In this document: positions 1 to 9,382 of the stretch, piece by piece
Layout of the letters: each line of letters opens with the position of its first letter
Numbering within the stretch: position 1 is the stretch's first letter
Source: Nitrospira sp.
Lineage (GTDB): Bacteria > Nitrospirota > Nitrospiria > Nitrospirales > Nitrospiraceae
DNA length: 64,000 bases
Reading direction: 5' to 3'
Assembly (NCBI GenBank): GCA_022226955.1
Contig: CP092079.1
Span: forward strand, 3,458,282-3,522,281
Translations under genes and position numbers: made by a program
The notes under the pieces: model-generated
The model's database searches: none
The model's input: the letters and a program-made list of their open reading frames with translations, nothing else
What the model was told of the DNA's origin: nothing

Positions 1-1
1 A

Positions 2-124
2 CGAGAGTACAATGAAGAGCGGACGCACAGCTCCATTGGGAATGTGACGCCCATGGAGTTCATTCACAACTATCAAACCGGGGTCCATCTCGCACAGGAG
101 CTCACTTCCTCAGCTTTGGTGTAA
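2..124 (+). CDS. IS3-family transposase (OrfB), C-terminal end, cut by window edge
   Basis: Reading from base 2 gives 40 residues and a stop. They contain the YNEERTHSSIGNVTPMEF segment typical of the C-terminal end of IS3-family integrase-type transposases, where a YN..R.H..L/IG..TP.EF motif follows the last catalytic Glu. The rest of the gene lies left of the window, so whether the element is intact cannot be judged. The transposase would catalyse cut/copy-and-paste of its element. No terminal inverted repeat could be recognised in the 173 bases between its stop and dapB, which hold no other supported gene. Confidence 0.75.
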   Translation, partial: REYNEERTHSSIGNVTPMEFIHNYQTGVHLAQELTSSALV

Positions 125-297
125 TAAACGGGGGAAGGTCACGTCGAACTAGCTCAAGTTTCTCCAGAAAAATTGTCGGTCGCTGTATCCTCTGTCTGAC
201 TGGGCAGCGCCCATACCGTTCACCAAGCGGCTACGCAGGGACAACAACGCGATGTCGTGAAGAAGGGAACCGGTAGGTGGCGGGGACTAGAACTGCG

Positions 298-1101
298 TCA
301 CTTCAGACCTAACACGTCCATCATGTCATAGAGGCCCGGCGGCTGGCGGACTACCCATCGCGCCGCGCGCAACGCACCGCGCGCAAAGGTGTCGCGGCTG
401 CTGGCGCGATGGGTCACCTCGATACGCTCGCCCATTCCACCGAAGAGAACCGTGTGATCGCCCACGATATCGCCGGCCCTGATGGTCTGAATGCCGATTT
501 CCTGTTTCTTCCGCTCTCCAATCAGGCCTTTTCTGGAATAGACGCCAACCTGGTCCAAGTCACGATTGACGGCCTGCGCGAGAACTTCGGCAATCTTCAA
601 GGCCGTGCCGCTCGGCGCGTCTTTTTTCAGATGATGATGCGCCTCGATCACTTCAATATCGTAGTCGTCACCCAAAGTCTTGGCCATTTCCCCGATGACT
701 TTATAGATCAAATTGACGCCCACGCTCATATTGGGAGACAGCACACAAGGCACCTGTTTCGCCAAACTTTTGATCTCTTCAAGTTGGGACGGATTCAGCC
801 CTGTCGTGCCAATGACCATCGCCCGGCGATGCTGGGCGACAATACGAAAATGCTCGAGCGTCGCCTCGGGAGCGGAGAAATCGATCACCACCTCGCCGCG
901 CTCCATCAATGCAGCCAGATCGCTGGTAATCGCCACGCCGGCGCGCCCGGCTCCGGAAGTCTCGCCGGCATCGGTGCCGACGGCCGGATGCCCGCTCCCC
1001 TCAAGCGCTCCAGCCAGCGTCAACGACGCCGAATCCCGCACCAGCGCAACCAACCGGCAACCCATCCGTCCCGCCGCGCCCGCCACCACAACGTTAATCA
1101 T
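298..1101 (-). CDS. dapB: 4-hydroxy-tetrahydrodipicolinate reductase
   Basis: This cytoplasmic enzyme reduces the DapA product with NAD(P)H in the diaminopimelate/lysine pathway. The 267-residue length is normal. An N-terminal Rossmann glycine motif (GAAGRMG, residues 8-14) binds the nucleotide. The signature EAHHHLKKDAPSGTA at 153-167 carries the catalytic His and Lys residues. It is the last gene of the argD-to-dapB run, 29 bases after dapA, so feedback-relevant lysine enzymes are co-transcribed with arginine genes. No clear intrinsic terminator is visible after its stop. Start ATG at 1101 fits the family N-terminus (MINVVVAGAAGRMG). Confidence 0.97.
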   Translation of the reverse strand: MINVVVAGAAGRMGCRLVALVRDSASLTLAGALEGSGHPAVGTDAGETSGAGRAGVAITSDLAALMERGEVVIDFSAPEATLEHFRIVAQHRRAMVIGTTGLNPSQLEEIKSLAKQVPCVLSPNMSVGVNLIYKVIGEMAKTLGDDYDIEVIEAHHHLKKDAPSGTALKIAEVLAQAVNRDLDQVGVYSRKGLIGERKKQEIGIQTIRAGDIVGDHTVLFGGMGERIEVTHRASSRDTFARGALRAARWVVRQPPGLYDMMDVLGLK

Positions 1102-1130
1102 GACCTCGTCTCATCTTTCTCCTGAGCACG

Positions 1131-2003
1131 CTATATAAAGCGCGCCTCTTTCATCGCCTGCATCAACCTGTCTCGATTTTCTTTACCCATCGGGCAGAGC
1201 GGCAAACGAAGTTCGGGATCGATTTTCCCCATCATGCCCAGTGCTTCTTTCACGGGAATCGGATTCGTTTCATAAAACAATGCGGCAAACAAAGGCGACA
1301 GCTGAAAGTGGATGCGTCGAGCCTCCTCAAGGTTTCCGGCCGTAAACGCCTTGACCATGTTCGCCATCTCGGTCGGCGCGATATTGGCCGTCACGGTAAT
1401 CACGCCTCGACCGCCGACCGCCATCATGGGCAAGGTCATCGCATCGTCGCCGGCAAGCACCGCAAGGCGGTCTCCGCAGGTTTGCACAATATCCGACGCC
1501 TGCTGAATCACCCCGCTGCCCTCTTTCACCCCCACGATATTTTGAATCACGGCCAATCTGGCGATCGTCGACGGAAGCATATTCACCCCGGTTCGCCCCG
1601 GGATGTTGTACAGCACCAGCGGCAAATCGACCGCCTCGGCGATCGCCTTGTAATGGCGATACAAACCTTCCTGAGTCGGCTTATTATAGTAAGGCGTAAT
1701 GAGAAGCGCGGCATCGGCCCCAGCTTCCTTCGCATGCTTCGTGAGCGAGATGGCCTCATCCGTGCTATTGGAGCCGGTTCCAGCCGTGACCGGAACTCGG
1801 CGACGGACCACTTCGACCGTCAGCTCAATCACACGGTTATGCTCCTCGTGCGACAAGGTGGCGGACTCTCCGGTGGTGCCGCAGGGAACAATCCCGTTTG
1901 TCCCCTGGGCGATTTGCCATTCGATGAGATCGCCCAGCGCCCGCTCATCGACTTTGCCCTTCCGAAAGGGCGTCACGATTGCGACATGTGAACCGGTAAA
2001 CAT
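1131..2003 (-). CDS. dapA: 4-hydroxy-tetrahydrodipicolinate synthase
   Basis: Condenses pyruvate with aspartate semialdehyde, the first committed step to diaminopimelate and lysine. The protein is a class I aldolase-type TIM barrel of 290 residues, the usual size. Visible motifs are CGTTGES (41-47), the Tyr132 motif YNIPGRTG and the Schiff-base lysine K160 in GVKEGSG. It lies 49 bases after lysA and 29 before dapB on the minus strand, consistent with one transcript for lysine and cell-wall diaminopimelate supply. Confidence 0.97.
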   Translation of the reverse strand: MFTGSHVAIVTPFRKGKVDERALGDLIEWQIAQGTNGIVPCGTTGESATLSHEEHNRVIELTVEVVRRRVPVTAGTGSNSTDEAISLTKHAKEAGADAALLITPYYNKPTQEGLYRHYKAIAEAVDLPLVLYNIPGRTGVNMLPSTIARLAVIQNIVGVKEGSGVIQQASDIVQTCGDRLAVLAGDDAMTLPMMAVGGRGVITVTANIAPTEMANMVKAFTAGNLEEARRIHFQLSPLFAALFYETNPIPVKEALGMMGKIDPELRLPLCPMGKENRDRLMQAMKEARFI

Positions 2004-2052
2004 AGTGGCTCCTTCTCAGCGCACGATAATCTGTGCGCGCTCCGCTCCTGTG

Positions 2053-3315
2053 CTAGGCCAGGAACGCCGGGATCTTTTCGCCCTTCACCAAATCCTCGTA
2101 GGTTTCCCGCTCGCGGATGACGTGGATCTCGCTGCCCTTCACCAACACTTCCGGGACACGAGGGCGGGAATTGTAATTCGAAGCCATCACAAATCCATAG
2201 GCCCCAGCGCTCATGACCGCCATCAATTCTCCCGGCTTCACCGCAGCCAGCAAGCGATCCTTGGCCAGAAAATCTCCCGACTCGCACACAGGGCCGACGA
2301 TATCCACCTGCTGTTTGGCTCGGCGGCCGGCCTCTTCATTGACCGGCTTGATTTCATGATAGGCGCCATACAAGCTGGGGCGAATGAGATCGTTCATCGC
2401 CGCATCGACGATAACAAAGTTCTTGACCTCGCCTTCCTTCAAGTACAACGCCTTGGTCACAAGAATGCCGGCATTCCCGACGATCACACGCCCCGGCTCC
2501 ATCACTAATGTCAGACCGAGATCGGCGATAATCGGTGAAATCGCATCCGACAAGTCTTGAGGCAGCGGAGGCTTTTCCTCGGAATAGGTGATCCCCAGCC
2601 CGCCGCCGATGTTCAGGTATCGAATATTGATCCCCTGTGATTTCAGCGTGCCAATGAGCCCGACGACTTTCTTCAGCGAATCGACAAACGGCGTCACTTC
2701 AGTGAGCTGGGACCCGATATGGGCATGGACACCGACCACGTCGATGTGACTCAACGCCGCTGCCATCTTGTACTCTTCCAGCGCGCGGTCTGCGGCAATC
2801 CCGAACTTGCTCTTCTTCATCCCTGTCGAAATATAGGGATGTGTTTTGGGATCGACATCCGGATTAATCCGCAGCGCGATTCTGGCTTTCTTGCCAATGG
2901 ACGCAGCGACATCGTTGATGGCGCGGATCTCCGCCGAAGACTCGACGTTAAACATGAGAATGCCGGCCTTCAACGCCTCTGCAATTTCACCAGCGTCTTT
3001 CCCCACCCCGGCAAAGACGATTTTGTCCGGCGGCACCCCCGCCTGGAGTGCGCGGAACAATTCACCGCCCGACACAATATCGACTCCGCTCCCTTCCTTG
3101 GCCATCACTCTCAAGATGGCCAGGTTTGAGTTGGCTTTCATGGCGAAGGCCACAATGTGCGGGATGTTCTTAAACGCCCCGTCGTACGCATGGAAGTGCC
3201 GAATCAGCGTCGCATGGCTATAGATGTAGCATGGAGTCCCTACCTCTTTGGCAATGCGGCTTACTGGAACCTGCTCGCAGTAGAATTCACCTTGGCGATA
3301 TTCGAAGTTATGCAT
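2053..3315 (-). CDS. lysA: Diaminopimelate decarboxylase
   Basis: PLP enzyme that decarboxylates meso-diaminopimelate to L-lysine, the last step of the pathway. The 420-residue protein has the PLP lysine K60 in the FAMKANSNL segment, the HIGSQ motif of the alanine-racemase-like barrel, a GGGLGI phosphate-binding loop and the CESGD motif in which Cys contacts the partner active site. It follows the small lipoprotein gene by 46 bases and precedes dapA. Adjacency of lysA to a short CG..G.P lipoprotein gene is a recurring arrangement in diderms. Confidence 0.97.
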   Translation of the reverse strand: MHNFEYRQGEFYCEQVPVSRIAKEVGTPCYIYSHATLIRHFHAYDGAFKNIPHIVAFAMKANSNLAILRVMAKEGSGVDIVSGGELFRALQAGVPPDKIVFAGVGKDAGEIAEALKAGILMFNVESSAEIRAINDVAASIGKKARIALRINPDVDPKTHPYISTGMKKSKFGIAADRALEEYKMAAALSHIDVVGVHAHIGSQLTEVTPFVDSLKKVVGLIGTLKSQGINIRYLNIGGGLGITYSEEKPPLPQDLSDAISPIIADLGLTLVMEPGRVIVGNAGILVTKALYLKEGEVKNFVIVDAAMNDLIRPSLYGAYHEIKPVNEEAGRRAKQQVDIVGPVCESGDFLAKDRLLAAVKPGELMAVMSAGAYGFVMASNYNSRPRVPEVLVKGSEIHVIRERETYEDLVKGEKIPAFLA

Positions 3316-3361
3316 CGAAACAATCCTCGTTCAATAATTTTTGACCGGCTGCCTGCACCCT

Positions 3362-3628
3362 CTATCTGCTCCCGACCGGCCGTAACGGCGGCAATTCTTG
3401 GTCTTGCCCTTTCAGCTCCATCGGCTCTATCGGAACCGGCCCCTCCGAGGCATTGTCTCCCGGCTGCACGGAGCCGGACTTCTGCAACTGCATCTTCTGC
3501 CTGGTGATCGTCGGATTGACCCCCACCTTCTCCGGAGCGACCGGAGAGCCCACAACCCCACAGGCTGTCACCATGGCGACTACGGCCAAACTTACACCGA
3601 TCGACGCAACGCAACTCGCCGGTTTCAT
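3362..3628 (-). CDS. Small LptM-like lipoprotein
   Basis: An 88-residue protein with a hydrophobic signal segment ending in a lipobox, TAC, giving lipidated Cys23. The mature start reads CGVVGSPVAPEK, close to the CG..GP...P pattern of the LptM/YifL family of short lipoproteins that help mature the LPS translocon LptD-LptE. In Pseudomonas and other proteobacteria such a gene sits directly beside lysA, as here. The start overlaps the argH stop by 4 bases (ATGA), so translation is coupled. The proline-rich remainder is longer than in E. coli LptM. The lipoprotein call is firm; the LptM assignment is inference from motif and neighbourhood. Confidence 0.7.
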   Translation of the reverse strand: MKPASCVASIGVSLAVVAMVTACGVVGSPVAPEKVGVNPTITRQKMQLQKSGSVQPGDNASEGPVPIEPMELKGQDQELPPLRPVGSR

Positions 3629-5037
3629 TTCAATAACTTCCCCAGCTCTTTAAGACGGCGAACCACTTGCCCCCTGGCCGTCCCGCCGACTTGCGCCTTC
3701 CGGTCGATAGCGCCGCGCACGGTGAGCCGTTGCAAGACAGACTTCTCGAAGCGAGGAGAAAATACGCACAGTTCCTTCACCGAGAGTTCGGAGAGCTCAC
3801 GCCCGGCATCCAAGGCCCACCGAACGATCCGGCCGGTAATCGCATGCGCTTCTCTGAATGGTACACCCCTCGTAACCAAATAGTCAGCCAGCTCCGTCGC
3901 CAGCATCCCGCCGCCGGTCAAGGCACGGGTCAGCGCGGCCCGGTCCACCTTCAGCCGGCGCATCAGCTCCGTCATGACTTCGACAGAGTCCTGCGTGGTA
4001 TCGAGCGCGTCGAACAGCGCTGGCTTGTCTTCCTGCAAATCGCGGTTGTAACTGAGCGGCAGCGCCTTCAACGTCGTCATCAATCCGATGAGATGGCCAT
4101 AGACACGGCCGGTCTTTCCACGCACCAGTTCGGGCACGTCCGGATTCTTTTTCTGAGGCATCATGCTGCTGCCGGTGCAGAATCCGTCCGGCAGGTCGAC
4201 AAAGTGAAACTCCTGCGTGGCCCAGATAATGAGCTCTTCGCTCATGCGGGACAAATGCATCATAACAACCGCCAGCGCCGCCGTCACTTCGATCATGAAG
4301 TCGCGGTCGGACACTGCATCCAGGCTGTTCTGCGTGACTGCGGGAAAATCCAGCAAGGCCGCGGTATGGAGTCGGTCCACCGGATAATTCGATCCGGCCA
4401 GCGCCCCGGAGCCCAGAGGCATGACATTCACACGAGTCCGCGCGTCCGCGAGGCGCGCCTTATCGCGTATAAACATTTCCACGTAGGCGAGTAAATGATG
4501 CGCCAGCAGCACCGGTTGCGCCCGCTGCAAGTGCGTATAGCCCGGCATCGGCACATCGAGATGTTCCGTCGCCTGCGCCACGAGCACACGCTGAAATTCC
4601 GTGAGCCGCTCAATCAGGATCGTGAGCTGATCGCGCACATACAGCCGCACATCGAGCGCCACTTGATCGTTCCGGCTCCGGCCCGTGTGCAACTTCCCGC
4701 CGACCGGGCCGATTAACTCGGTCAGCCGGCGCTCGATCGCCATATGAATATCTTCGTCTTCCGGCAAAAACTTGAAGCGTTCCCGCTCCAGTTCGCGCTG
4801 CACCAACTGCAAGCCGCGCACAATCGTCGCGGTCTCTCGGCGGCTCAGCACACCGGCCTTCGCCAAGGTCTGGCAATGGGCGATGCTGCCGCGGATATCC
4901 TGCGCATACAGCCGCTTATCCACCGCAATAGACCGCGTGAATGCTTCCACCAGCCGATCGGTAGGCTCGCTAAAGCGTCCGGCCCAGGCCTTAGACGGCG
5001 TTCTACGCGCGGCACTGCCACGTTTCCGGCTGGCCAT
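3625..5037 (-). CDS. argH: Argininosuccinate lyase
   Basis: Splits argininosuccinate to arginine and fumarate, the last arginine step. The 470-residue length is typical of the fumarase/aspartase superfamily member. The superfamily signature GSSMMPQKKNPD is present near residue 285, and TGRSRNDQVALD with the substrate-binding Arg/Asn lies near 120. The N-terminus is Lys/Arg-rich ([12 protein letters not shown]) before the family start KAWAGRF. The start shares one base with the argG stop (TGATG), and its stop overlaps the lipoprotein start by 4 bases, so it sits mid-operon. Confidence 0.97.
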   Translation of the reverse strand: MASRKRGSAARRTPSKAWAGRFSEPTDRLVEAFTRSIAVDKRLYAQDIRGSIAHCQTLAKAGVLSRRETATIVRGLQLVQRELERERFKFLPEDEDIHMAIERRLTELIGPVGGKLHTGRSRNDQVALDVRLYVRDQLTILIERLTEFQRVLVAQATEHLDVPMPGYTHLQRAQPVLLAHHLLAYVEMFIRDKARLADARTRVNVMPLGSGALAGSNYPVDRLHTAALLDFPAVTQNSLDAVSDRDFMIEVTAALAVVMMHLSRMSEELIIWATQEFHFVDLPDGFCTGSSMMPQKKNPDVPELVRGKTGRVYGHLIGLMTTLKALPLSYNRDLQEDKPALFDALDTTQDSVEVMTELMRRLKVDRAALTRALTGGGMLATELADYLVTRGVPFREAHAITGRIVRWALDAGRELSELSVKELCVFSPRFEKSVLQRLTVRGAIDRKAQVGGTARGQVVRRLKELGKLLK

Positions 5038-6251
5038 CAGGAGCGCGCTTTCCGCCGTTGTGCCCGGATTTTCAACCGCAGCGCATTCAAACGGATGAAG
5101 CCCTCGGCATCTTTTTGGTTGTACACATCGTCTTCTTCAAACGTCGCAATATCCAGCCGGTAGAGGGAATTCTTCGACTTCCGGCCGGCGATGGTGCAAC
5201 TGCCTTTATAGAGCTTCACACGCGCAGTCCCCGACACATCCTTCTGCGCTTCGTCGATGGCCACTTGCATCATTTCCCGCTCCGGGCTGAACCAGTATCC
5301 GTTGTAGATCAGGTCGGCAAACCGCGGAATCAGGCTGTCGCGGAAGTGCAGAACCTCTCGATCCATCGTGAGCGATTCAAGTCCGCGATGCGCGACATGC
5401 AGAATCGTTCCGCCTGGCGTTTCATATACACCGCGAGACTTCATTCCAACATAGCGGTTTTCGACCAGATCGACCCGGCCGACGCCATGCGCCCCGCCCA
5501 GCTTGTTCAAATGCGCGAGCAGCTTCGCCGGACTCATCTTCTTGCCGTCGACGGCGACGGGATTGCCCTGCTCGTACTCAATTTCCACTTCCAACGGTTT
5601 GTTCGGCGCCTGTTCGGGAGAAACCGTCATCTGGAAAATTTCATCCGGTGGCGACTTCCAGGGGTCTTCGAGGATGCCACCCTCGTAACTCACATGGAAT
5701 AAATTCAAATCCATGCTATAGGGCTTGGCTTTCGTGGCCGTCACGGGAATGCCGTGCTGATCGGCATATTCGATACATTCCCGCCGGGATCGCAACGTCC
5801 ACTCGCGCCACGGGGCGATAATCTTGAGATTCGGAGCCAGCGCCATATAGGTCAACTCGAACCGGACCTGATCGTTCCCTTTTCCAGTAGCACCGTGAGA
5901 CACAGCCTCCGCCCCTTCCTGGAGCGCGATCTCTGCCTGCCGGCGCGCGATAAGGGGCCTGGCAATCGAGGTGCCCAGCAAGTAGCAGCCTTCGTACATC
6001 GCGTTTCCGCGCAACATCGGGAACACATAGTCCTTCACAAAGGTCTCGCGCAAATCCTCGACGTAGACTTTTTTTACACCGAGCTTCTTCGCTTTGGCTT
6101 TAATCGCTTGCAGATCTTCGCCCTGCCCGAGGTCGGCACAGAAGGCGATGATTTCAGCCTGATACGTTTCCTGCAACCACTTGAGGATGACCGACGTATC
6201 GAGCCCGCCGGAATAGGCCAGCACCACTTTCTTAATGGGTTTTGGTGTCAT
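5037..6251 (-). CDS. argG: Argininosuccinate synthase
   Basis: ATP-dependent ligation of citrulline and aspartate to argininosuccinate. The 404-residue protein opens with the N-type ATP pyrophosphatase P-loop AYSGGLDTS (12-20). Further family motifs such as [13 protein letters not shown] and [11 protein letters not shown] (variant of the usual NLWG.S.EG) are visible. It follows argF by 9 bases and touches argH through a TGATG stop-start, so the two terminal steps of arginine synthesis are translationally coupled. Confidence 0.97.
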   Translation of the reverse strand: MTPKPIKKVVLAYSGGLDTSVILKWLQETYQAEIIAFCADLGQGEDLQAIKAKAKKLGVKKVYVEDLRETFVKDYVFPMLRGNAMYEGCYLLGTSIARPLIARRQAEIALQEGAEAVSHGATGKGNDQVRFELTYMALAPNLKIIAPWREWTLRSRRECIEYADQHGIPVTATKAKPYSMDLNLFHVSYEGGILEDPWKSPPDEIFQMTVSPEQAPNKPLEVEIEYEQGNPVAVDGKKMSPAKLLAHLNKLGGAHGVGRVDLVENRYVGMKSRGVYETPGGTILHVAHRGLESLTMDREVLHFRDSLIPRFADLIYNGYWFSPEREMMQVAIDEAQKDVSGTARVKLYKGSCTIAGRKSKNSLYRLDIATFEEDDVYNQKDAEGFIRLNALRLKIRAQRRKARS

Positions 6252-6260
6252 GATGAACGC

Positions 6261-7238
6261 TTATGCCCTGCCTTTCTTCTGAGTCAGCAACTGAACCAAG
6301 ATCGCTTTCTGCATATGCAACCGGTTTTCCGCTTGATCGATAATGACGGACTGCTTGCCGTCCAGCACCTCGGCGGTGATTTCCTCTCCGCGATGCGCCG
6401 GCAGGCAATGCATGACGATGGCATCGGATTTCGCCTTCTGCAACAACCGCCCATTCACCTGATAGGGCGCCAGCGTCCGCAATCGACGTGCCTGCTCCCG
6501 CTCCCGCCCCATGCTGATCCACACATCGGTGTACAAGACATCGGCATCCTTCACCGCAATCTGCGGATCGATGTCCATCTCGATGACCGATCCGTTGCGA
6601 GCCGCTTCCAAGCGGGCCCGGTCCACCACATGCTGATCCGGCTGATAGCCGACCGGGCATCCCAGCGCGATGTGCATGCCCACCTTGGCCGCCGCCTCAA
6701 TCAACGAATTGGCCACGTTGTTCCCATCGCCGATATAGGCAAGCTTCAGCCCTTTGAGATGCCCCTTCTTTTCCTTGATCGTCAGTAAATCCGACAGCGC
6801 CTGGCAGGGATGGCTCAGATCGGTCAATCCGTTAATCACCGGCATCGTGGCTTCTTCCGCCCACTCCTGCACGATGCCGTGATCGTACGTGCGAATGACG
6901 ATCCCATCGAGGTACCGAGACAGCACACGAGCGGTATCCGCCACGCTCTCGCCCCGCGACAATTGAATCTCCCCCATGGGCAGAACCATCGCATGGCCGC
7001 CCAGCTGGTTCATCCCGGCTTCGAACGAGACGCGGGTCCTGGTCGAGGGCTTCTGAAAGAGCAGCCCGAGCGTCTTTCCTTCCAGCAACGAATGTGGCGT
7101 CCCCCGCCGCAGCTTGGCCTTCAACGCCGCCGCCAGCCGCAACAACGCATCGACCTGACGCCGCGGCATAGCCGCCACATCCAGCAAGTCTTTCGCAAAC
7201 GCGGCGGTCTGTTTTTTCGCTGCCCGTGATGTCGCCAT
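6261..7238 (-). CDS. argF: Ornithine carbamoyltransferase
   Basis: Transfers the carbamoyl group from carbamoyl phosphate to ornithine to form citrulline. The 325-residue protein carries the carbamoyl-phosphate loop STRTR at 65-69, the MGEIQLSRGES segment, HPCQALSDLLTI and the ornithine/Cys motif HCLPAHRGEEI near residue 275. It starts one base after the argD stop and precedes argG by 9 bases. The short basic N-terminal extension (MATSRAAKKQ) looks unstructured. Confidence 0.96.
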   Translation of the reverse strand: MATSRAAKKQTAAFAKDLLDVAAMPRRQVDALLRLAAALKAKLRRGTPHSLLEGKTLGLLFQKPSTRTRVSFEAGMNQLGGHAMVLPMGEIQLSRGESVADTARVLSRYLDGIVIRTYDHGIVQEWAEEATMPVINGLTDLSHPCQALSDLLTIKEKKGHLKGLKLAYIGDGNNVANSLIEAAAKVGMHIALGCPVGYQPDQHVVDRARLEAARNGSVIEMDIDPQIAVKDADVLYTDVWISMGREREQARRLRTLAPYQVNGRLLQKAKSDAIVMHCLPAHRGEEITAEVLDGKQSVIIDQAENRLHMQKAILVQLLTQKKGRA

Positions 7239-7239
7239 A

Positions 7240-8457
7240 TCAGTGGTGTTGATCCTTTTCCGCTATCGTCCGCTGATTGAAAATCGACGACAGCGTCTCC
7301 AGCACGCGGTCGATTTCCGCTTGCGTAATCACCAGCGGCGGGACAAACCGCAGCACCCGCTCGCTGGTGGCGTTCACCAACACCCCTCGGGACAAGCAAT
7401 CCGCAACAACCGCCTTCGCATCGATCGCCACTTCCAAGCCCTGTAATAAGCCCAGCCCCCGAACAGCCCGCACGGCGTGATGCCGGTCTTTGAAGTCGGC
7501 CAGCCCTTTGGACAGATAGTCGCCCATGCGACGGGCCTGTTCAAGCATGCGGCCTTCGATCAAAATCCGGCAGACCGCAAGCCCCGCAGCGCAGGCCAGC
7601 GGATTGCCGCCAAACGTCGAGGCGTGCGACCCGGCGGTGAATGCCGCCGCAACCGCATCCTTCGCCAGGCAGGCTCCGATCGGCATGCCGCCGCCGAGCC
7701 CCTTGGCCAGCGTCATAATGTCGGGCTCCACGCCCAGTTGCTCGTAGGCAAACAAGGTCCCCGTCCGGCCCATGCCCGTTTGAACTTCGTCGAAAATCAG
7801 GAGAATATCTTTCTGTGTACAGAGCTCGCGCAGACTCTTGAGATAGGCCGGCTCGGCGACGTGGACGCCCCCTTCTCCCTGGATCGGCTCCAACATGATC
7901 GCCGCCGTGTTCCCTGTAACCAGCGACTCGACGGCTGCAAAGTCGTTAAAGGGCGCGTAGATAAACCCGGGCACCAGCGGTTCAAAACCTTTTTGCACCT
8001 TCTCCTGGCCGGTGGCCGTGAGCGTCGCCATCGTGCGGCCGTGGAAGGAGTTCTTCATCGTGATAATCTCGAACCGGCCCGGCCCGTGTTTTTCATGCCC
8101 GTAGCGCCGCGCCAGCTTGATCGCCGCTTCATTCGCCTCTGCGCCGCTGTTGCAGAAAAACACCCGGTCGGCGAAGGAATGCTCGACGAGCATGTGCGCG
8201 AGCCGGATCTGCGGCTCGGTGTAATACAGATTCGAGACGTGGATGAGCTGAGCCGCCTGGCGCTGAATCGCTTGCACCAGATCCGGATGGCCGTGGCCCA
8301 GGATATTCACCGCGATGCCACCGACAAAGTCGATGTATTCCCGGCCTTCCATGTCGTACACTTTGGCGCCGCGGCCGCGCACGATTGAAATCGGCTGGCG
8401 CGCGTAGGTTTGCATCAAATACTTGGCGGCAAAATCTTTGATTTCCTCGGTCGGCAT
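7240..8457 (-). CDS. argD: Acetylornithine aminotransferase
   Basis: PLP-dependent class III aminotransferase forming N-acetylornithine from the semialdehyde; in many bacteria it also acts as succinyldiaminopimelate aminotransferase, which would suit an operon with lysine genes. The 405-residue protein shows FCNSGAEANEAA, the FDEVQTGMGRTG motif and the PLP-lysine stretch LAKGLGGGMPIG. It is the first gene of the arg-lys operon; the 219-base gap to the divergent zinc-ribbon gene must hold the operon promoter, but no convincing -35/-10 pair was found. Confidence 0.95.
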   Translation of the reverse strand: MPTEEIKDFAAKYLMQTYARQPISIVRGRGAKVYDMEGREYIDFVGGIAVNILGHGHPDLVQAIQRQAAQLIHVSNLYYTEPQIRLAHMLVEHSFADRVFFCNSGAEANEAAIKLARRYGHEKHGPGRFEIITMKNSFHGRTMATLTATGQEKVQKGFEPLVPGFIYAPFNDFAAVESLVTGNTAAIMLEPIQGEGGVHVAEPAYLKSLRELCTQKDILLIFDEVQTGMGRTGTLFAYEQLGVEPDIMTLAKGLGGGMPIGACLAKDAVAAAFTAGSHASTFGGNPLACAAGLAVCRILIEGRMLEQARRMGDYLSKGLADFKDRHHAVRAVRGLGLLQGLEVAIDAKAVVADCLSRGVLVNATSERVLRFVPPLVITQAEIDRVLETLSSIFNQRTIAEKDQHH

Positions 8458-8676
8458 GGCAGACGTATCCCCTCAAGAAAGAAGGGGAAAGCTAGCATAG
8501 GGTCGAGTCGAAATCAATAACGGCAACACCGGAACAGAGGGATTGTTTTTCGATTTTCCAGCGATACGATCCAGGCAGACTGAGCGTCGCACAGATGCCT
8601 TGACTCGCATCAATACCGAATCAGCTTCGCAATAAGCTCTCAGCCCGGATGCCCAAGTGTGATAAGCTGCCGTGCT

Positions 8677-9348
8677 ATGAAGCTCTGCCCTCAATGCCGG
8701 CAGCAGAATGCTGACGACGCTAAATTTTGCGCCCAATGCGGAACGGCCTTCGCCATGACCCCGCCTGCGGACCCGGCGGAACGCACAACGGCCGAAGCGG
8801 CACCCGAAGTAACTCCCTCTGCGGCTGCGGCGTCGGACCAAGAACTCTGGCGTCAATTTATCGGGCCGAACGCCGACCGCTATCTCGAACAATTCAAAAA
8901 GTTTTCCGCCGATGGCCAGCCAAAATTCGCGCTCAGCTGGAACTGGCCCGCCTTTCTCTTTATCTCATTCCTTTGGTTCCTGTACCGAAAGATGTATATG
9001 CACGCCGCGGTCTACGCCATCGGCCCCATGGCCTCGACCTATATTACCGGCGACATGACCGTCGGCCTCGTGTGGAGCATCATGGCCGGCGCCACGGCGA
9101 ACTACCTGTACTACTGGCACTGCAAGGAAGAGATCGCGGAGATCAAGAAGGCAGGAACGCGCAACCAGGCGGCGCAGGAGGCCGCGCTGAAGGAAGCCGG
9201 TGGAGTCCAGCCTTATGTCATCTATGTGGGGATCGTGCTCTACGTGATTGCGCTGGCCGGTCTCGCGAAGATGGTCGAGGAGGGACAGTTGGACGGAGAT
9301 AAGATCCCGACACGCCCGACAAAGCCTGTTTCAACCGTCTCAACCTAG
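8677..9348 (+). CDS. Zinc-ribbon membrane protein (DUF2628-like)
   Basis: A 223-residue protein starting at MKLCPQC. An N-terminal zinc ribbon uses C4, C7, C18 and C21 (CPQC and CAQC). An Ala/Pro-rich acidic linker follows. Then comes an amphipathic segment, a WNWPAFLFISFLWFLYRKMY stretch and two or three further hydrophobic segments, the layout of DUF2628 proteins. It is probably an inner-membrane protein with a cytoplasmic ribbon. The ATG at 8677 is chosen because the ribbon begins there; no good ribosome-binding site is seen. It is transcribed divergently from argD and convergently with the next gene. Function unknown. Confidence 0.8.
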   Translation: MKLCPQCRQQNADDAKFCAQCGTAFAMTPPADPAERTTAEAAPEVTPSAAAASDQELWRQFIGPNADRYLEQFKKFSADGQPKFALSWNWPAFLFISFLWFLYRKMYMHAAVYAIGPMASTYITGDMTVGLVWSIMAGATANYLYYWHCKEEIAEIKKAGTRNQAAQEAALKEAGGVQPYVIYVGIVLYVIALAGLAKMVEEGQLDGDKIPTRPTKPVSTVST

Positions 9349-9382
9349 CTCCCACGAACAATCTCTCGGGCAGGCGGTTCCG

